Positions 1 through 11,766 are shown, numbered from the stretch's first letter. The stretch: DNA of 64,000 nucleotides from Mercurialis annua (GCF_937616625.2 NC_065573.1:18243001-18307000); one strand, 5' to 3'. The notes: generated by a model from the sequence alone, not told the origin. Program-made: numbers and translations.

Positions 1-286
1 ATTGCATATGTTGGAATTGATTAAGTTTTTTAGAATGTATGTTTGGACAAGGCAATGCTTGATTGTGTTATTGCACAGTAAGACCTTGGTCCCTATTGTT
101 TACGCATCGGATTTTAAAGATCGTTTTCGACGTTTATAACTTATCATTTTGACGAGTTTTTTCCGTAAAAGTTTTATGTAAGTTTACGTGATCGATCTGC
201 GAAAATTCTTAGTGGTTTTCAGGCTTGCTACGGGTTCCGGAGCAACCACTCCCGTTCCCCACGGTCCTCGATTTTAGGTCGTGACA
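1..286 (+). mobile_element. Solo LTR, right end only (cut by window start)
   Basis: This is the last 286 bp of the LTR seen whole at 1408-2539. It ends GGTCGTGACA at 286 and is followed by the target duplication ATTGA (287-291). The left part lies outside the window. Confidence 0.75.
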
Positions 287-334
287 ATTGACGTACATGT
301 GAATGAGACCCCATCACTGGTATTATATATAGTC

Positions 335-356
335 TGTGTGCATGTGTGTGTGTGTC

Positions 357-396
<40 letters not shown>
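335..396. repeat. Compound microsatellite (TG)n(TA)n(GA)n, unit 1
   Basis: TG, then TA, then GA dinucleotide runs lie between the solo LTR end and the peptide gene, in its 3' flank. The TA run is about 10 repeats here, against more than 20 in units 2 to 4. Confidence 0.95.
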
Positions 397-398
<2 letters not shown>

Positions 399-443
399 TA
401 GAATTTTAATAAAAGGAATGAGAAGAACATTTGATTCTATTGT

Positions 444-449
444 TTTATT
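444..449 (-). terminator. Poly(A) signal AATAAA of the unit 1 peptide gene
   Basis: AATAAA on the minus strand, 97 nt past the stop codon. It recurs at 2725-2730, 16292-16297, 28940-28945, 31184-31189 and 33435-33440 in the other units. This is motif evidence only. Confidence 0.5.
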
Positions 450-545
450 AAAAAGAAAACAGTTGATGGAGAATATAAATGGATCAACCAACACTTTCAT
501 TAGATATTAAGAGAATAATTTTGAAGAATTCACGAAGTGAAAGTT

Positions 546-833
546 TCAAAAGTGACCACCCGCTCTTCTTGGCCCTTTGCCATTGTTCGTTTCCTTGCCA
601 TGTCCAGGAGGAGGATCAACATTGCGGCAATTTTTAGTTTGACTACAGCCTCTTTGCCATGGATTAGCGTTTTGTTCCTTACATCCGGAAGGATTTGTTG
701 AGCTACATTTTGGTGGTTTATTTTTGCCGACAGCTCCATTACCAACATTTTCACCGCTTACTTCATTTTCCATAAAACTACATGCCACAATCACCAAATA
801 GAAAATTATGACAAATTTCTTGGAAATTGCCAT
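546..833 (-). CDS. RALF-like secreted cysteine-rich peptide, copy 1
   Basis: Intronless 95-codon gene. Residues 1-27 look like a signal peptide: MAISKK, then a hydrophobic stretch 7-21 and a cleavage region near Gly27. The mature part has four cysteines (43, 51, 63, 69) spaced C-x7-C-x11-C-x5-C, with NPWQRGCS before the last pair. This matches the RALF C-terminal pattern of NPY-like, RGC, x5, C. RALF peptides act outside the cell on CrRLK1L receptor kinases and LLG co-receptors. The YISY receptor-binding motif and an RRxL S1P cleavage site are absent, as in short divergent RALF-likes. A hydrophilic Gly/Asn/Lys-rich tail of 26 residues follows Cys69, longer than usual. The start is the ATG at 833; the in-frame codon 15 nt upstream is TTG. 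A TATA-like box lies at 938-945. Another small cysteine-rich peptide family is possible. Confidence 0.7.
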   Translation of the reverse strand: MAISKKFVIIFYLVIVACSFMENEVSGENVGNGAVGKNKPPKCSSTNPSGCKEQNANPWQRGCSQTKNCRNVDPPPGHGKETNNGKGPRRAGGHF

Positions 834-937
834 AGATTGAAAAGGCAACTTTAAATGGTCTTGAACTTTTATTTGTGATTCTTAGAATCTAATAATGTCA
901 AATGGTGATCGCTGATTTTTCATTTCTCCTTCCATTT

Positions 938-945
938 TATTTATA
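938..945 (-). promoter_or_regulatory. TATA-like box of RALF-like copy 1
   Basis: TATAAATA on the minus strand, about 105 nt upstream of the ATG, a plausible core promoter with a ~75 nt leader. The same box is intact at 3219-3226, 16786-16793, 29434-29441 and 31678-31685 in units 2 to 5. Confidence 0.55.
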
Positions 946-1407
946 CTAAATATTTTACCATAATTAGCTAAATTGTTTAACATCCCTTTCCTCATATGAT
1001 GGACATAGTTGATTTTTATTCATACTTAATTTCAACGTGTGAATATATTCAAATTATGCTTCGCCGTTAATCCTAGAATTTTGTTTTATGGCCTTTGTTT
1101 ATTTATTATTACTTGTTCTTGTTTTGCATATATGTTTAGTTTTAGATACTGTAAACAGAAATTCACAAAATTAAACATTTCTTAACAATTAAATACGTAT
1201 GAATGATTTGATTTTGGCATCATACCAAATAAACAATACTTATATTGACTTTTTCTATCACGCCATTTATGGATATAGTTAGTAATATTTCACCATATCA
1301 ATAATATGATAACAATAATCTATGTTATAATATCATGGATATATTTATTATTTTTTCATGGTTCATTTAAATATGTGAATTTATTCCAATTTTGCATCAT
1401 TTATTGA

Positions 1408-2539
1408 TGTTAGAATTATGTTAAAATTTCTATATTTCATATAATTCCTTATGGATACTCCACATTACTTGCACAACATATGAAAATTAGATTAACTGAA
1501 AAAATTGGATAGAATTGCAATAAAATTATTAAATTAAAATAGTTTTGTAAGCTTTAATTTTTAGGAAAATTTAAAAATATTCAAAAATATTAGGCTTTTT
1601 AAAACTTTTCAGCCTAAAATTAAAACTGAAAATGTTATGTTAAAAATTCTTTAATGAAATCACAGTGAATAAAGTTGATGGTACAAGTTAGTAAATTTTG
1701 GGTATCACCTCTAATCTGAACTTATGTTATCTATTTCTTTCCCATTACAACGAGGGTGAGATATATCGAACATATGACTATCATGTAAAATTATAATATT
1801 TTTTTTACTATGCTATACTTGTGGGGACTAATGTAACCTATTGAAATTGAAATATAATATTTTGAGATAGAGTAAATTATAAAAATAAGAAAAGTAATTT
1901 AGTAAATTTATTATCGTATGATCTCGATAAATAATTTATTTTAACTAGTTTGGATAGCTAATTAAATAACATTCGAAAAATGTTATTTAACGGACGGAGT
2001 TGCCGAGCTACATATTATTTATTTTATATCGATACGAGTTCGACACGATATTACGTAATTAATTCGTTTTGAGTCTAGAATGTCGCTAGCTTAGAATTAA
2101 TCTTAATTGCGTTTTTTGTCGATTTTCGAACTAGATCCGACGAGGCAACCGATGGTGGGATCCGGAGATTGAGGGGCTTAACAGAGTGCTTGTTTATATG
2201 AATAAAGTTTTGATTTGAAAACTGCGCTTTATGGCCGTTTGATTATTTTTCCAATTGCATATGTTGGAATTGATTAAGTTTTTTAGAATGTATGTTTGGA
2301 CAAGGCAATGCTTGATTGTGTTATTGCACAGTAAGACCTTGGTCCCTATTGTTTACGCATCGGATTTTAAAGATCGTTTTCGACGTTTATAACTTATCAT
2401 TTTGACGAGTTTTTTCCGTAAAAGTTTTATGTAAGTTTACGTGATCGATCTGCGAAAATTCTTAGTGGTTTTCAGGCTTGCTACGGGTTCCGGAGCAACC
2501 ACTCCCGTTCCCCACGGTCCTCGATTTTAGGTCGTGACA
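1408..2539 (+). mobile_element. Solo LTR in unit 1, spanning the unit 1/2 junction
   Basis: A 1132 bp segment starting TGTTAGAATT and ending GGTCGTGACA, flanked by the perfect 5 bp duplication ATTGA (1403-1407 and 2540-2544). It has no interior, primer site or coding sequence, so it reads as a solo LTR left by LTR-LTR recombination. The GTCGTGACA end resembles the LTR ends of the gypsy elements here, so a related gypsy origin is likely. It lies in the opposite orientation to the peptide gene, starting ~575 bp upstream of its ATG. Unit boundaries are arbitrary, so it crosses the 2254 junction. Confidence 0.7.
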
Positions 2540-2585
2540 ATTGACGTACATGTGAATGAGACCCCATCACTGGTATTATATATAG

Positions 2586-2599
2586 TCTGTGTGCATGTG

Positions 2600-2677
<78 letters not shown>
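2586..2677. repeat. Compound microsatellite, unit 2
   Basis: TG, TA and GA runs at the same place as in unit 1, with a TA run about twice as long. Confidence 0.95.
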
Positions 2678-2681
<4 letters not shown>

Positions 2682-2826
2682 GAATTTTAATAAAAGGAAT
2701 GAGAAGAACATTTGATTCTATTGTTTTATTAAAAAGAAAACAGTTGATGGAGAATATAAATGGATCAACCAACACTTTCATTAGATATTAAGAGAATAAT
2801 TTTGAAGAATTCACGAAGTGAAAGTT

Positions 2827-3114
2827 TCAAAAGTGACCACCCGCTCTTCTTGGCCCTTTGCCATTGTTCGTTTCCTTGCCATGTCCATGAGGAGGATCAA
2901 CATTGCGGCAATTTTTAGTTTGACTACAGCCTCTTTGCCATGGATTAGCGTTTTGTTCCTTACATCCGGAAGGATTTGTTGAGCTACATTTTGGTGGTTT
3001 ATTTTTGCCGACAGCTCCATTACCAACATTTTCACCGCTTACTTCATTTTCCATAAAACTACATGCCACAATCACCAAATAGAAAATTATGACAAATTTC
3101 TTGGAAATTGCCAT
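2827..3114 (-). CDS. RALF-like secreted cysteine-rich peptide, copy 2
   Basis: 95-codon copy, identical to copy 1 except Pro76 to His in the tail after the last cysteine. The signal peptide, all four cysteines (43, 51, 63, 69) and the NPWQRGC core are kept. The TATA-like box (3219-3226) and AATAAA (2725-2730) are intact. Element A inserted at 3286, about 170 bp upstream of the ATG and 60 bp beyond the TATA-like box, so distal promoter sequence is now more than 11 kb away and the LTR of A lies next to the core promoter. Expression could be altered; this is inference. Confidence 0.68.
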   Translation of the reverse strand: MAISKKFVIIFYLVIVACSFMENEVSGENVGNGAVGKNKPPKCSSTNPSGCKEQNANPWQRGCSQTKNCRNVDPPHGHGKETNNGKGPRRAGGHF

Positions 3115-3285
3115 AGATTGAAAAGGCAACTTTAAATGGTCTTGAACTTTTATTTGTGATTCTTAGAATCTGATAATGTCAAATGGTGATCGCTGATTTT
3201 TCATTTCTCCTTCCATTTTATTTATACTAAATATTTTACCATAATTAGCTAAATTGTTTAACATCCCTTTCCTCATATGATGGAC

Positions 3286-6223
3286 TGTCACGACCCATTT
3301 TCATGAATCGCGACCGGCGCTAGGGTATGGGTAATGTAGTACCGAAACCCGTAGCTAGCCTCCCATATAAATCATAAACACATAAACCTGCAGAAAACCA
3401 ATGCTCGGGGGCAACCGAGACTTCAGCCTAAACTAGCAGTTATAATAATCAACAATTAATATAACATGCTTATTCAATTCTGATTCTAAAATAGATTTAT
3501 CATAAACCGATATAAATAATAAAACATGCCAAAGCAATATAACCAGTCGAACCAATCCGACAAAATAAATAATAATAACAAGGACGTCTAGTTACTACTG
3601 CGGTCTAAGAATAAAACAGTTTTACAATTTTATTATAATAAAAGGAACCTCCGAGGAAAAGTAAATGCGGAGATCACCAGACTCTCTCAGATAATAACCC
3701 TGGGGAAAATTGGGAAAACAACGGGGTCAGATATACTGAGATGAGTTCATACCACTATCTACATTTATTAAGTGGAAAACCTTTAAAACGTTTAAAACAT
3801 TTAATAACGATATTACGGATAATAGTTGGAACCCTAATCCACAATTCTAAATAATAATCATAATCCAATAGGTCTGGTCCCGAGAGCTGAGCTACACCGA
3901 GTTACCACTGACCACACTTATACCAGAGTCCCGAGAGCTGAGCTACACCGAGTTACTCTACCTGGTCCCGAGAGCTATGCTCACACCGAGTTACCACATT
4001 TCCATAAATACCTTACCCAGATCAATACCGGTGCGCACGCAGTCCTAATGATGCCCATTAGGTAGCACGTTCCAACTAAGAGCCATAATATAAAAACAGG
4101 TTCGAAATATACGTACAGTATATATATTTAATATTAAAATAACAATTTACTTAATAAAGCGGTAAATAGTAAATATAAACTCACTGCTTGCTAATCCACG
4201 TGAAATACCGGCAAGCAACTAACTCTGGTTCGCCTCAGAAACACGAACAGTAGACGAGTCTAGACAAATAAAATAATTATTAAAATCAGGCCCTAACTCT
4301 AGAGAGTACTAGACACCACATAAGACTGGCACAATTAACACGTAGTAAATAACAATCCAACGTAACACAAATATAATCAAAAGGTAATAAAGCCCAAATA
4401 ATATAAGTCTATTGAGTTTCCGCTTAAAATCCAATATATAAATATTATTTAAAAACTTTAAATAATAAATAATTTCCAAATAGTGGGTTAGCCGAGTTAT
4501 CATAAACTACCAAGCTAACCTCACTTGTCGAGTGACCCAAGTCTAACCCGACTCAAAACAATTATCAAATATAAACCCAAGTTTATATTTATAAAACAAT
4601 TTAACAAAAATAATAATCCAATTTAAAAGCGGAACTCAATAACTTCAATATCAAGTAACCCAAGTTACGAACCAAAAACTTAATTGTATAAGTCAAATAA
4701 AAATTCCGGGACCAAATTGTATTTTAACCAAGTAGGGACTAAATGGTACTTTTGCCAATTAGGGGCTAAATTGCACTTTAGCCAATTTGATTTCCAAAAA
4801 TCAAATTAATTACTTTTGTTTTATAATTAAAACCAACAATAAAGTTATTAGTCGAAAATTCACTTAATTAAGTTATAAAATAAGTTTAGGGGCTAAATTG
4901 TAATTTAGCCAAACTTTTAATATTTGAAAATAAATATATATACCCGAGTAATTATATTAACTTAAGTTTGCAAAACACTTATCGTTACGATTTACCAAAT
5001 TACAATTTAAAGTGAAATTCAAATTAATTTCAAAACAATTCAATAGGTAATTAACTTGAAGGACTCACTTGCTTTAACACAAATATTTTGATAATCATAA
5101 TGGCTAATTAGTCATCTTCTTAAATCAACAAAAGCTTTCCGTCCTACCATGAATAGCATCATTAATCAACCATTTTTAAATTTCTGAACACCATTCAACT
5201 TAGGATCCAAAGCAAACCTTAGCATCAACCTAGGCATTAAGCAAATCTAGAAACATAACCCTTGGCAATCAATCATATATTAAAAGTAGCAGCAACAAGA
5301 AATAACAAAGTCAGCAATTAACGATTCTTGGACAGAAAACGATGGAACAAATCTCAAACCGAGAGCTTAGGCCATAAATCACTAACATCCCAAAAGATTA
5401 ATAATCACTAGAATGATACAATCATAGCCAAAACTGATGAAAGGAGTCGACAGAAACTTCATAAGGAAACAGAATTCATATAGCACACAAATACGATGAA
5501 ACGGCGGCGATTGAAACGAGATCGACGGCGTACCGTTCAGCGAAAATGAGGTAGGGAAACGTAGATACGTGAGTCTAGATCGTCTGGAATCAAACGGTAT
5601 CAATTTCGATCTAGAAACGAAAGAGAACGAACCAAATTACGCAATGACGTTTAAAAACGAAATCTGGAAATTCAAGAATTTAGAAACTTACCGGACAGCG
5701 ATCTTTGGCAGATGATAACGGCTTCGATACACAGCGAAATGACAAGCGGAAAACGGCTAGGGTTTGTTTGCAGCGTGATGAAGGTTTTCTGTGAAGAAAT
5801 CGACTTAAAAAGACGAAGGGAAGTGGGCCGTAAACGAGGTCGAAAAGGGCTGGGCGAAGGGGTGAGGGGCTGATATCATTTCACGAACGGAAAGGCCAAA
5901 ATTTGGCCTGATCCCGTTCGGGAAAGGGCCTGGTCCCGAACGGGACCAGTGCAAATTTTGCACAGTCCCGTACGGGACAGGCACAGTCCCGTACGGGACC
6001 TTACGGGAAAACATCAGGTCTCTTACGAGACCTGGTTTATCCCTTGGTTCAACCATTTGGTTGAACCAAGACCCAAAGGAGAAGTTTATTTTATTTTTTA
6101 AAACCGAACCGAGGATGAATCGAACCACAATTAATTTACGAAACTTCAAATACCCCACAAAATACATCCGGAACCACGTCGGAAATTACAAAAATAAATT
6201 TAAAAATTTTACGGGATATTACA
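3286..6223 (-). repeat. Element A left LTR (biological 3' LTR)
   Basis: 2938 bp; on the minus strand it starts TGTAATATCCC and ends GGGTCGTGACA. It contains three degenerate copies of a GAGAGCTGAGCTACACCGAG-type repeat (3876-3995), a hairpin at 4044-4062 and a U3 dyad array. It has one extra copy of a 21 bp dyad unit near 5962-6002 that the right LTR lacks. Short open frames inside are not supported as genes. Confidence 0.93.
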
Positions 6224-6235
6224 TTCTCCCCAACT
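6224..6235 (-). other. Polypurine tract of element A
   Basis: AGTTGGGGAGAA on the minus strand directly abuts the 3' LTR start, as expected for plus-strand DNA priming. The same tract occurs in B, C and E, with a variant in D. Confidence 0.88.
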
Positions 6236-6241
6236 AATTAA

Positions 6242-6259
6242 AAATTCGTCCTCGAATTT
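6242..6259 (-). other. Perfect 7 bp hairpin beside the polypurine tract, element A
   Basis: AAATTCGAGGACGAATTT in element sense: 7 bp stem, AGGA loop. The identical 18-mer is at 21448-21465 (B), 37625-37642 (C), 61997-62014 (D) and 52744-52761 (E). Function unknown. Confidence 0.75.
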
Positions 6260-6340
6260 AACACGACAAGTAAATCACATCAGAACAACACGTAATACAA
6301 GTAAAAACTACAAAGTCACAGAAAAACAAGATGTTGTACC

Positions 6341-9300
6341 TCACGGAAATAGAAAAGGATAGCGATTCCGCATATCCAACTCGGTCTCCCAAGTACACTC
6401 CTCTACAGAATGATTGCGCCAGAGAACTTTGACCATCGGAATCTCCTTGTTCCGCAATTTACGCACCTGCGTATCTACAATCTCAACTGGCTGTTCCTCA
6501 TAGGACAGCTCCTGGTCAATCTCAACACTCTGAGGCACAATCACGTGCGAAGGATCAGAAATGCACTTTCTCAACATAGAAACGTGAAACACAGGATGTA
6601 CTAACGACATGTCTGGCGGTAGAACCAGACGATAAGCCACAGCTCCAATCCTCTCCGAAATTTCATAAGGACCAATATACCTCGGCGCTAACTTTCCCTT
6701 GACGCCAAAACGAACCACGCCTTTCATAGGCGAAACCCGAAGAAATACGAAATCACCAACCTGGAACTCAGTGTCTTTCCTCTTCGGATCAGCATAACTC
6801 TTATGCCGACTAAAAGCAGTCTCTAACCTCCGCTTAATCAACGGTACCTTCTCAGAGGTAATCTGAATGATCTCCGCTCCCGAGAGTTTACGCTCTCCGA
6901 CCTCCTCCCAACAGATAGGAGATCTACACTTGCGCCCGTACAAAGCCTCATACGGCGCCATCTCGATACTCGCATGATAACTGTTGTTATAAGAAAACTC
7001 AATCAACGGCAAATGAGTATCCCAGCTACCCTGAAAATCGAGAACACACATCCTGAGCATATCCTCCAACGTCTGAATAGTCCTCTCAGACTGACCGTTA
7101 GTCTGAGGATGAAAAGCTGTACTGAAATCCAACCGAGAACCCAAGGATTCCTGTAACGCCTTCCAAAACCTCGAAGTAAACACAGAACCTCTGTCTGAAA
7201 CAATAGAAACCGGTACACCATGCAAACTGACAATCCTGTCGATGTACAACTGAGCCAACCTCGAAGCAGTATACGAAACCTTAATCGGAAGAAAATGAGC
7301 TGACTTGGTCATACGGTCAACTATCACCCAGATGGAGTCGTATCCCTGTCGAGTACGTGGTAAACCAACCACAAAATCCATAGCAATCCGCTCCCACTTC
7401 CACTCTGGAATAGGTAGTGGCTGCAGATAGCCAAAAGGTCTCTGATGCTCCAGCTTCACCTGCTGGCACGTCAGACACTTAGAAACATACTCGGCGACAT
7501 CCTTCTTCATCCCGCTCCACCAGTAGGTACCCTTAAGATCATGGTACATCTTGGTAGAACCCGGATGAACACTATAAGCAGACTTGTGCGCTTCTTCCAG
7601 AATCTGGTCCCTCAAACCATCTGAATCCGGAACACACAATCTCGAACCATGTCTCAGAACACCATCCACAAAAGTAAACTCAGAATTTCCATCCTGCTGA
7701 ACTTCCTCAATAATCCGTTTCAATTGTGGATCCTCAGCTTGTAAAGCTTTGATCCGATCAATCAAAACGGGTTGCACTTGCAACTGTGCTAACAAACAAC
7801 CAGTCTGAGAAATCTGAAAACCATAGCCCGAAGCTATCAAACTGTGCCACTCTCTAACCATGGGTCTACGCCCAATCTCAGAAATATGAGCCAAGCTGCC
7901 CGAAGACTTGCGACTCAACGCATCGGCTACCACATTAGCCTTACCAGGATGGTACTGAATAGTACAGTCGTAGTCTTTCAGCAACTCTAACCACCTCCTC
8001 TGTCTCAAGTTCAATTCTCTCTGATCAAAGATATACTTCAAACTCTTATGATCAGTGAAAATCTCACAAGTAGCACCATACAAATAATGCCTCCAAATTT
8101 TCAGCGCAAAAACCACAGCTGCCAACTCTAAATCATGAGTAGGGTAATTCACCTCATGCTTCTTCAACTGTCTGGAAGCATAGGCAATCACCTGTCCATG
8201 TTGCATCAGAACGCAACCCAAACCAATCCGAGACGCATCACAATACACTGTGAAACCATGAATGCCAGAAGGCAATGCCAACACCGGAGCTATAGTCAAA
8301 ATCTCCTTGAGCTTCTCAAAGCTCGCCTCGCACTTGTCAGTCCACTCAAACTTGACACCCTTCTGTGTCAGTTTAGTCAAAGGTGCAGATATTCTGGAGA
8401 AATCTTGCACGAACCGACGATAGTAACCAGCTAAACCCAGAAAACTTCTGATCTCGGTAACTGACCTTGGCCTTTGCCAATCCATGACCGCCTCAATCTT
8501 CTTCGGATCAACCTTGATCCCATCTTTCGACACCACGTGTCCTAGAAAGGTAACCTGATCCAACCAGAACTCACATTTTGAGAACTTAGCGTACAACTGA
8601 TGCTCACGCAACGTCTGTAGTATAGTCCTCAAATGGTAAGCATGCTCCTCCTCACTCCGAGAATAGATCAAAATGTCATCAATGAAAACGATAACAAACT
8701 GATCAAAAAACGGCTTGAACACTCTGTTCATCATATCCATAAATGCTGCTGGTGCGTTCGTCAGACCAAAGGACATAACCAGAAACTCAAAATGTCCATA
8801 ACGAGTCCGAAAAGCAGTCTTAGGCACATCTGCATCAAGGATCCGAAGCTGATGATACCCAGACCTCAAATCAATCTTGGAAAAACACTTCGCACCCTGC
8901 AACTGGTCAAACAAATCATCGATGCGAGGAAGAGGATATCTGTTCTTGACAGTAACCTTGTTCAACTGTCTGTAGTCGATACAGAGTCGAAAGGAACCTG
9001 CTTTCTTCTTCACAAACAGAACTGGAGCACCCCACGGAGAAGTACTCGGTCTGATGAACCCGCTATCCAACAACTCTTGTAACTGGTCCTTCAACTCCTT
9101 CAGCTCTGCAGGAGCCATCCGATACAGCGGTATCGAAATCGGAGCTGTACCAGAAACCACATCAATGCAAAACTCAATATCACGATCAGGGGGTAATCCA
9201 GGCAATTCCTCTGGAAACACATCAGTGAACTCATTCACTATCGGTACACTATGCATATCACTACCACCAGCCTCCAAATCACGAACCACAGCAAGAAAAC

Positions 9301-11308
9301 CCTGGCAACCCTTGCCTAACATCCGCTTCGCCTTGATGGCGGAAATCAGATTCTTAGGTGTCTCTGCCTTTTCTCCCTGAAAGGAAAAAGGTAGACCACC
9401 TGGAATCCTGAACTCGACTGACTTCTCTCGACAGTCAATAGAAGCATAATGGCGTGACAACCAGTCCATCCCCAAGATAACATCAAAAGAAAGAACGTCA
9501 AGTACAATCAAATCAGCACATAATTCTCTACCCTGAATAACCACTGGACACGAAGGATAAACAACGTCCACTACTACACCTTCAGACATAGGTGTAGACA
9601 CAGCTAGAGGTTCATTCAAAACAGATGGTGCTCTACCCAATTTCCCAGCAAAACAAGTAGAAACAAACGAATGGGTCGCACCCGCATCAAATAATACCAA
9701 AGCATCAGTAAAAGAAATCGGAATGGTACCTTGCACCACAGCATTTGATGCACGCGCATCCTGAGGAGTAAGTGCGAACACTCTGGCCTGACCCTGCGGC
9801 TGCTGCTGCGAACTCTGTCCAGTACCATAACCGTTGGAACCTCTACCGCCGTTACCACGGCCACCAAAACCTCTGCCACCAGAACCACGGCCCCGCTGGC
9901 CACCAAAAGATGCTGCAGGTTGGGAGTACCCTACAGACTGTGTAAACGCAGGTCTCTGCTGCTGATAAGATGACTGCGCCACACTGGAGTTAGACATCTG
10001 CTGCCCAGATGTCGGACACTCCCTAGAAAAATGACCCGGCTGGCCACAAGTAAAACAACCTCCAGGAGCTAACTGACACTGACCATAGTGCCTGCGTCTG
10101 CAATTCTGGCAGAACGGAATGTTCGATCCACCACTGTACCCGCGTCCTGAACCACGGTTGCTCCCACTGCTACTGGAACTGTACGGAGCACTCCTGGCAC
10201 TATGCCTCCCTTTGTTGTGAGTCCGTCGACTTCCCCTGTTGGCCTGAGAAGAGCCACTGTAGTAGTTCCCACTACCATGCTGCACTGGGGCCTGCTGCCC
10301 CCCACTAGGAACGTCACTCTTTCCCTTCTGATTCTGAAAAGGGTCAGAGATCGTCCCAAACTGAACCATCGAATTTTCCATCCGCCGCGCACTATCCACT
10401 AACCGGGCAAACTCCATGTTTGTCCCTATCAGCAAGGGAAGAAACTCCGAGCCTAAACCCCTAACATAACGGTCGTTCACTCGCTCTTGATCACCCTGTA
10501 GATCTGTAGCAAACCGCCCCAAACGTACAAACTCAGTAGTGTAGTCTGTCACTGATCTATCCCCCTTCTTCAAAGTGAGCAGCTTTTCTCTGAAACTCTC
10601 AGTAACAGAGAAGGGTAGATAGTAACCTCTGAACCTGGTCACAAAATCAGCCCAAGGCAAAGTATCCATAACTGGCCTGATGTTATCGCGATACCAATCC
10701 TTAGCTGGACCCTTCAGCGACATTTCCACAAGCATCACTGATTGACGATCAGACGCTTGAATCCTCTGACTGTTGTACTCAAATTCCTCCAAAAAGTCAA
10801 GAGCATCCCCAGTACCATCAAAAGAAGTCGGATTCAACTTCAAGTAGGTCATCACCAACTCTCTGTCTGTTGGAACATGACCGACACCAGCAATTCCACC
10901 AATACCAGCTACAGCACCAACCTGAGGTTGCTGTTGCTGCGCTAACTGACCCAGTATATTACACTGATTCTGCAGTAGAGCCTGATTGTTCTGCATCTCG
11001 ACAACGCAAGCCAAGAAAGTAGTGAAGTCGAACGCTTGCATATTTGGTGCTTGCTGCACCCCTGGTGCCTGCTGCACATTCGGTGCCTGAACACCTGCTG
11101 CACCGCGTCCTCTAGCTCCACCTCTACCAGCACCAGCTCCTCTGCCTCTACCAGCACCTCTACCTCTGCCAGCACCTCCACCTCGACCACGTCCAGCATT
11201 AGCCTGAACAGGTGGTGCGTTCTGATCGACTTCCATAGAAATCGCATCATCAGCCACAACTTCTTGCTCTGCCGCAGCACGAGCACGAGTACGAATAACG
11301 TTGTCCAT
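6341..11308 (-). CDS. Element A gag-pol polyprotein (1655 aa)
   Basis: Single open frame for Gag, protease, reverse transcriptase, RNase H, integrase and chromodomain. Approximate residues: RGG/GRG-rich N-terminus 38-70; Gag capsid-like region 150-330; zinc knuckle [14 protein letters not shown] ~415-430 (C-x2-C-x4-H-x4-C); protease [10 protein letters not shown] ~535-545; RT from YRMAP ~728 to catalytic FIDD ~875; RNase H with YCDAS ~1023 and DHKSLKYI ~1088; integrase zinc finger ~1235-1290, then acidic residues in [15 protein letters not shown] and GQSERT; chromodomain ~1605-1650 with [14 protein letters not shown]. It starts at ATG 11308, 4 nt after a splice-acceptor-like CTTAG. Oddities against C and [11 protein letters not shown] where they have KKKDGS, and [11 protein letters not shown] where they have HPQTDG. 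Both are near, not in, the catalytic residues. Confidence 0.95.
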   Translation of the reverse strand: MDNVIRTRARAAAEQEVVADDAISMEVDQNAPPVQANAGRGRGGGAGRGRGAGRGRGAGAGRGGARGRGAAGVQAPNVQQAPGVQQAPNMQAFDFTTFLACVVEMQNNQALLQNQCNILGQLAQQQQPQVGAVAGIGGIAGVGHVPTDRELVMTYLKLNPTSFDGTGDALDFLEEFEYNSQRIQASDRQSVMLVEMSLKGPAKDWYRDNIRPVMDTLPWADFVTRFRGYYLPFSVTESFREKLLTLKKGDRSVTDYTTEFVRLGRFATDLQGDQERVNDRYVRGLGSEFLPLLIGTNMEFARLVDSARRMENSMVQFGTISDPFQNQKGKSDVPSGGQQAPVQHGSGNYYSGSSQANRGSRRTHNKGRHSARSAPYSSSSSGSNRGSGRGYSGGSNIPFCQNCRRRHYGQCQLAPGGCFTCGQPGHFSRECPTSGQQMSNSSVAQSSYQQQRPAFTQSVGYSQPAASFGGQRGRGSGGRGFGGRGNGGRGSNGYGTGQSSQQQPQGQARVFALTPQDARASNAVVQGTIPISFTDALVLFDAGATHSFVSTCFAGKLGRAPSVLNEPLAVSTPMSEGVVVDVVYPSCPVVIQGRELCADLIVLDVLSFDVILGMDWLSRHYASIDCREKSVEFRIPGGLPFSFQGEKAETPKNLISAIKAKRMLGKGCQGFLAVVRDLEAGGSDMHSVPIVNEFTDVFPEELPGLPPDRDIEFCIDVVSGTAPISIPLYRMAPAELKELKDQLQELLDSGFIRPSTSPWGAPVLFVKKKAGSFRLCIDYRQLNKVTVKNRYPLPRIDDLFDQLQGAKCFSKIDLRSGYHQLRILDADVPKTAFRTRYGHFEFLVMSFGLTNAPAAFMDMMNRVFKPFFDQFVIVFIDDILIYSRSEEEHAYHLRTILQTLREHQLYAKFSKCEFWLDQVTFLGHVVSKDGIKVDPKKIEAVMDWQRPRSVTEIRSFLGLAGYYRRFVQDFSRISAPLTKLTQKGVKFEWTDKCEASFEKLKEILTIAPVLALPSGIHGFTVYCDASRIGLGCVLMQHGQVIAYASRQLKKHEVNYPTHDLELAAVVFALKIWRHYLYGATCEIFTDHKSLKYIFDQRELNLRQRRWLELLKDYDCTIQYHPGKANVVADALSRKSSGSLAHISEIGRRPMVREWHSLIASGYGFQISQTGCLLAQLQVQPVLIDRIKALQAEDPQLKRIIEEVQQDGNSEFTFVDGVLRHGSRLCVPDSDGLRDQILEEAHKSAYSVHPGSTKMYHDLKGTYWWSGMKKDVAEYVSKCLTCQQVKLEHQRPFGYLQPLPIPEWKWERIAMDFVVGLPRTRQGYDSIWVIVDRMTKSAHFLPIKVSYTASRLAQLYIDRIVSLHGVPVSIVSDRGSVFTSRFWKALQESLGSRLDFSTAFHPQTNGQSERTIQTLEDMLRMCVLDFQGSWDTHLPLIEFSYNNSYHASIEMAPYEALYGRKCRSPICWEEVGERKLSGAEIIQITSEKVPLIKRRLETAFSRHKSYADPKRKDTEFQVGDFVFLRVSPMKGVVRFGVKGKLAPRYIGPYEISERIGAVAYRLVLPPDMSLVHPVFHVSMLRKCISDPSHVIVPQSVEIDQELSYEEQPVEIVDTQVRKLRNKEIPMVKVLWRNHSVEECTWETELDMRNRYPFLFP

Positions 11309-11632
11309 ATCCTAAGATTGAACAACAACAATTTAAATAACAGATATTTCATACCCAAGTATGAACAAAACAAGCAACATATAGGATTTCCCAAGAAATC
11401 AACAGCAATAAAATGTTCACCCAAGTGAAATAGCATTAACAATTAAAAACATCAAATCAACAAATAATGACTGACTCGACGCAATCCTAATGGTGTAGGC
11501 AGAATGTTTTAAAATCAAAAGATGACGTTTTTAAAGACATGACAGAATCCTATATCCGCAGTAGTTCCTAAGACACAACCAAACTTAACAGAGTAACCAC
11601 ATAGCAAGCAATGGCCTTGGTTTGAAACCAAA

Positions 11633-11644
11633 GCTCTGATACCA
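11633..11644 (-). other. Primer binding site, element A (initiator tRNA-Met)
   Basis: TGGTATCAGAGC on the minus strand, 4 nt inside the 5' LTR end, matches the 3' end of plant initiator tRNA-Met. It fixes the element orientation. Confidence 0.93.
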
Positions 11645-11766
11645 AGTTTGTCACGACCCATTTTCATGAATCGCGACCGGCGCTAGGGTATGGGTAATGT
11701 AGTACCGAAACCCGTAGCTAGCCTCCCATATAAATCATAAACACATAAACCTGCAGAAAACCAATG

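Noticed and set aside
530..754. 74-codon open frame overlapping the RALF-like gene in another frame, present in all units
   Set aside because: It persists because the units are nearly identical DNA. It has no signal peptide or recognisable motif, and the overlapping frame explains the locus better.
546..848. 100-residue start for copies 1 to 5
   Set aside because: The upstream codon is TTG in those copies; only unit 6 has ATG there. The ATG 15 nt downstream is used instead.
1980..2540. Possible independent gene or solo LTR starting near the TTATTTAACGGACGG block
   Set aside because: The ATTGA duplications place the LTR start at 1408, so this block is inside the solo LTR.
2481..2711. Open frames with Ile-Tyr and Ser-Leu runs over the TA/GA tracts
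   Set aside because: Translated microsatellite; length changes with repeat number.
3876..3995. CRISPR-like direct repeats in the LTRs
   Set aside because: Only three degenerate copies with uneven spacing inside a plant LTR, with no cas genes.
8633..9082. Plus-strand 149-codon frame antisense to pol, repeated in C and E
   Set aside because: Codon shadow of the conserved RT region; no independent support.
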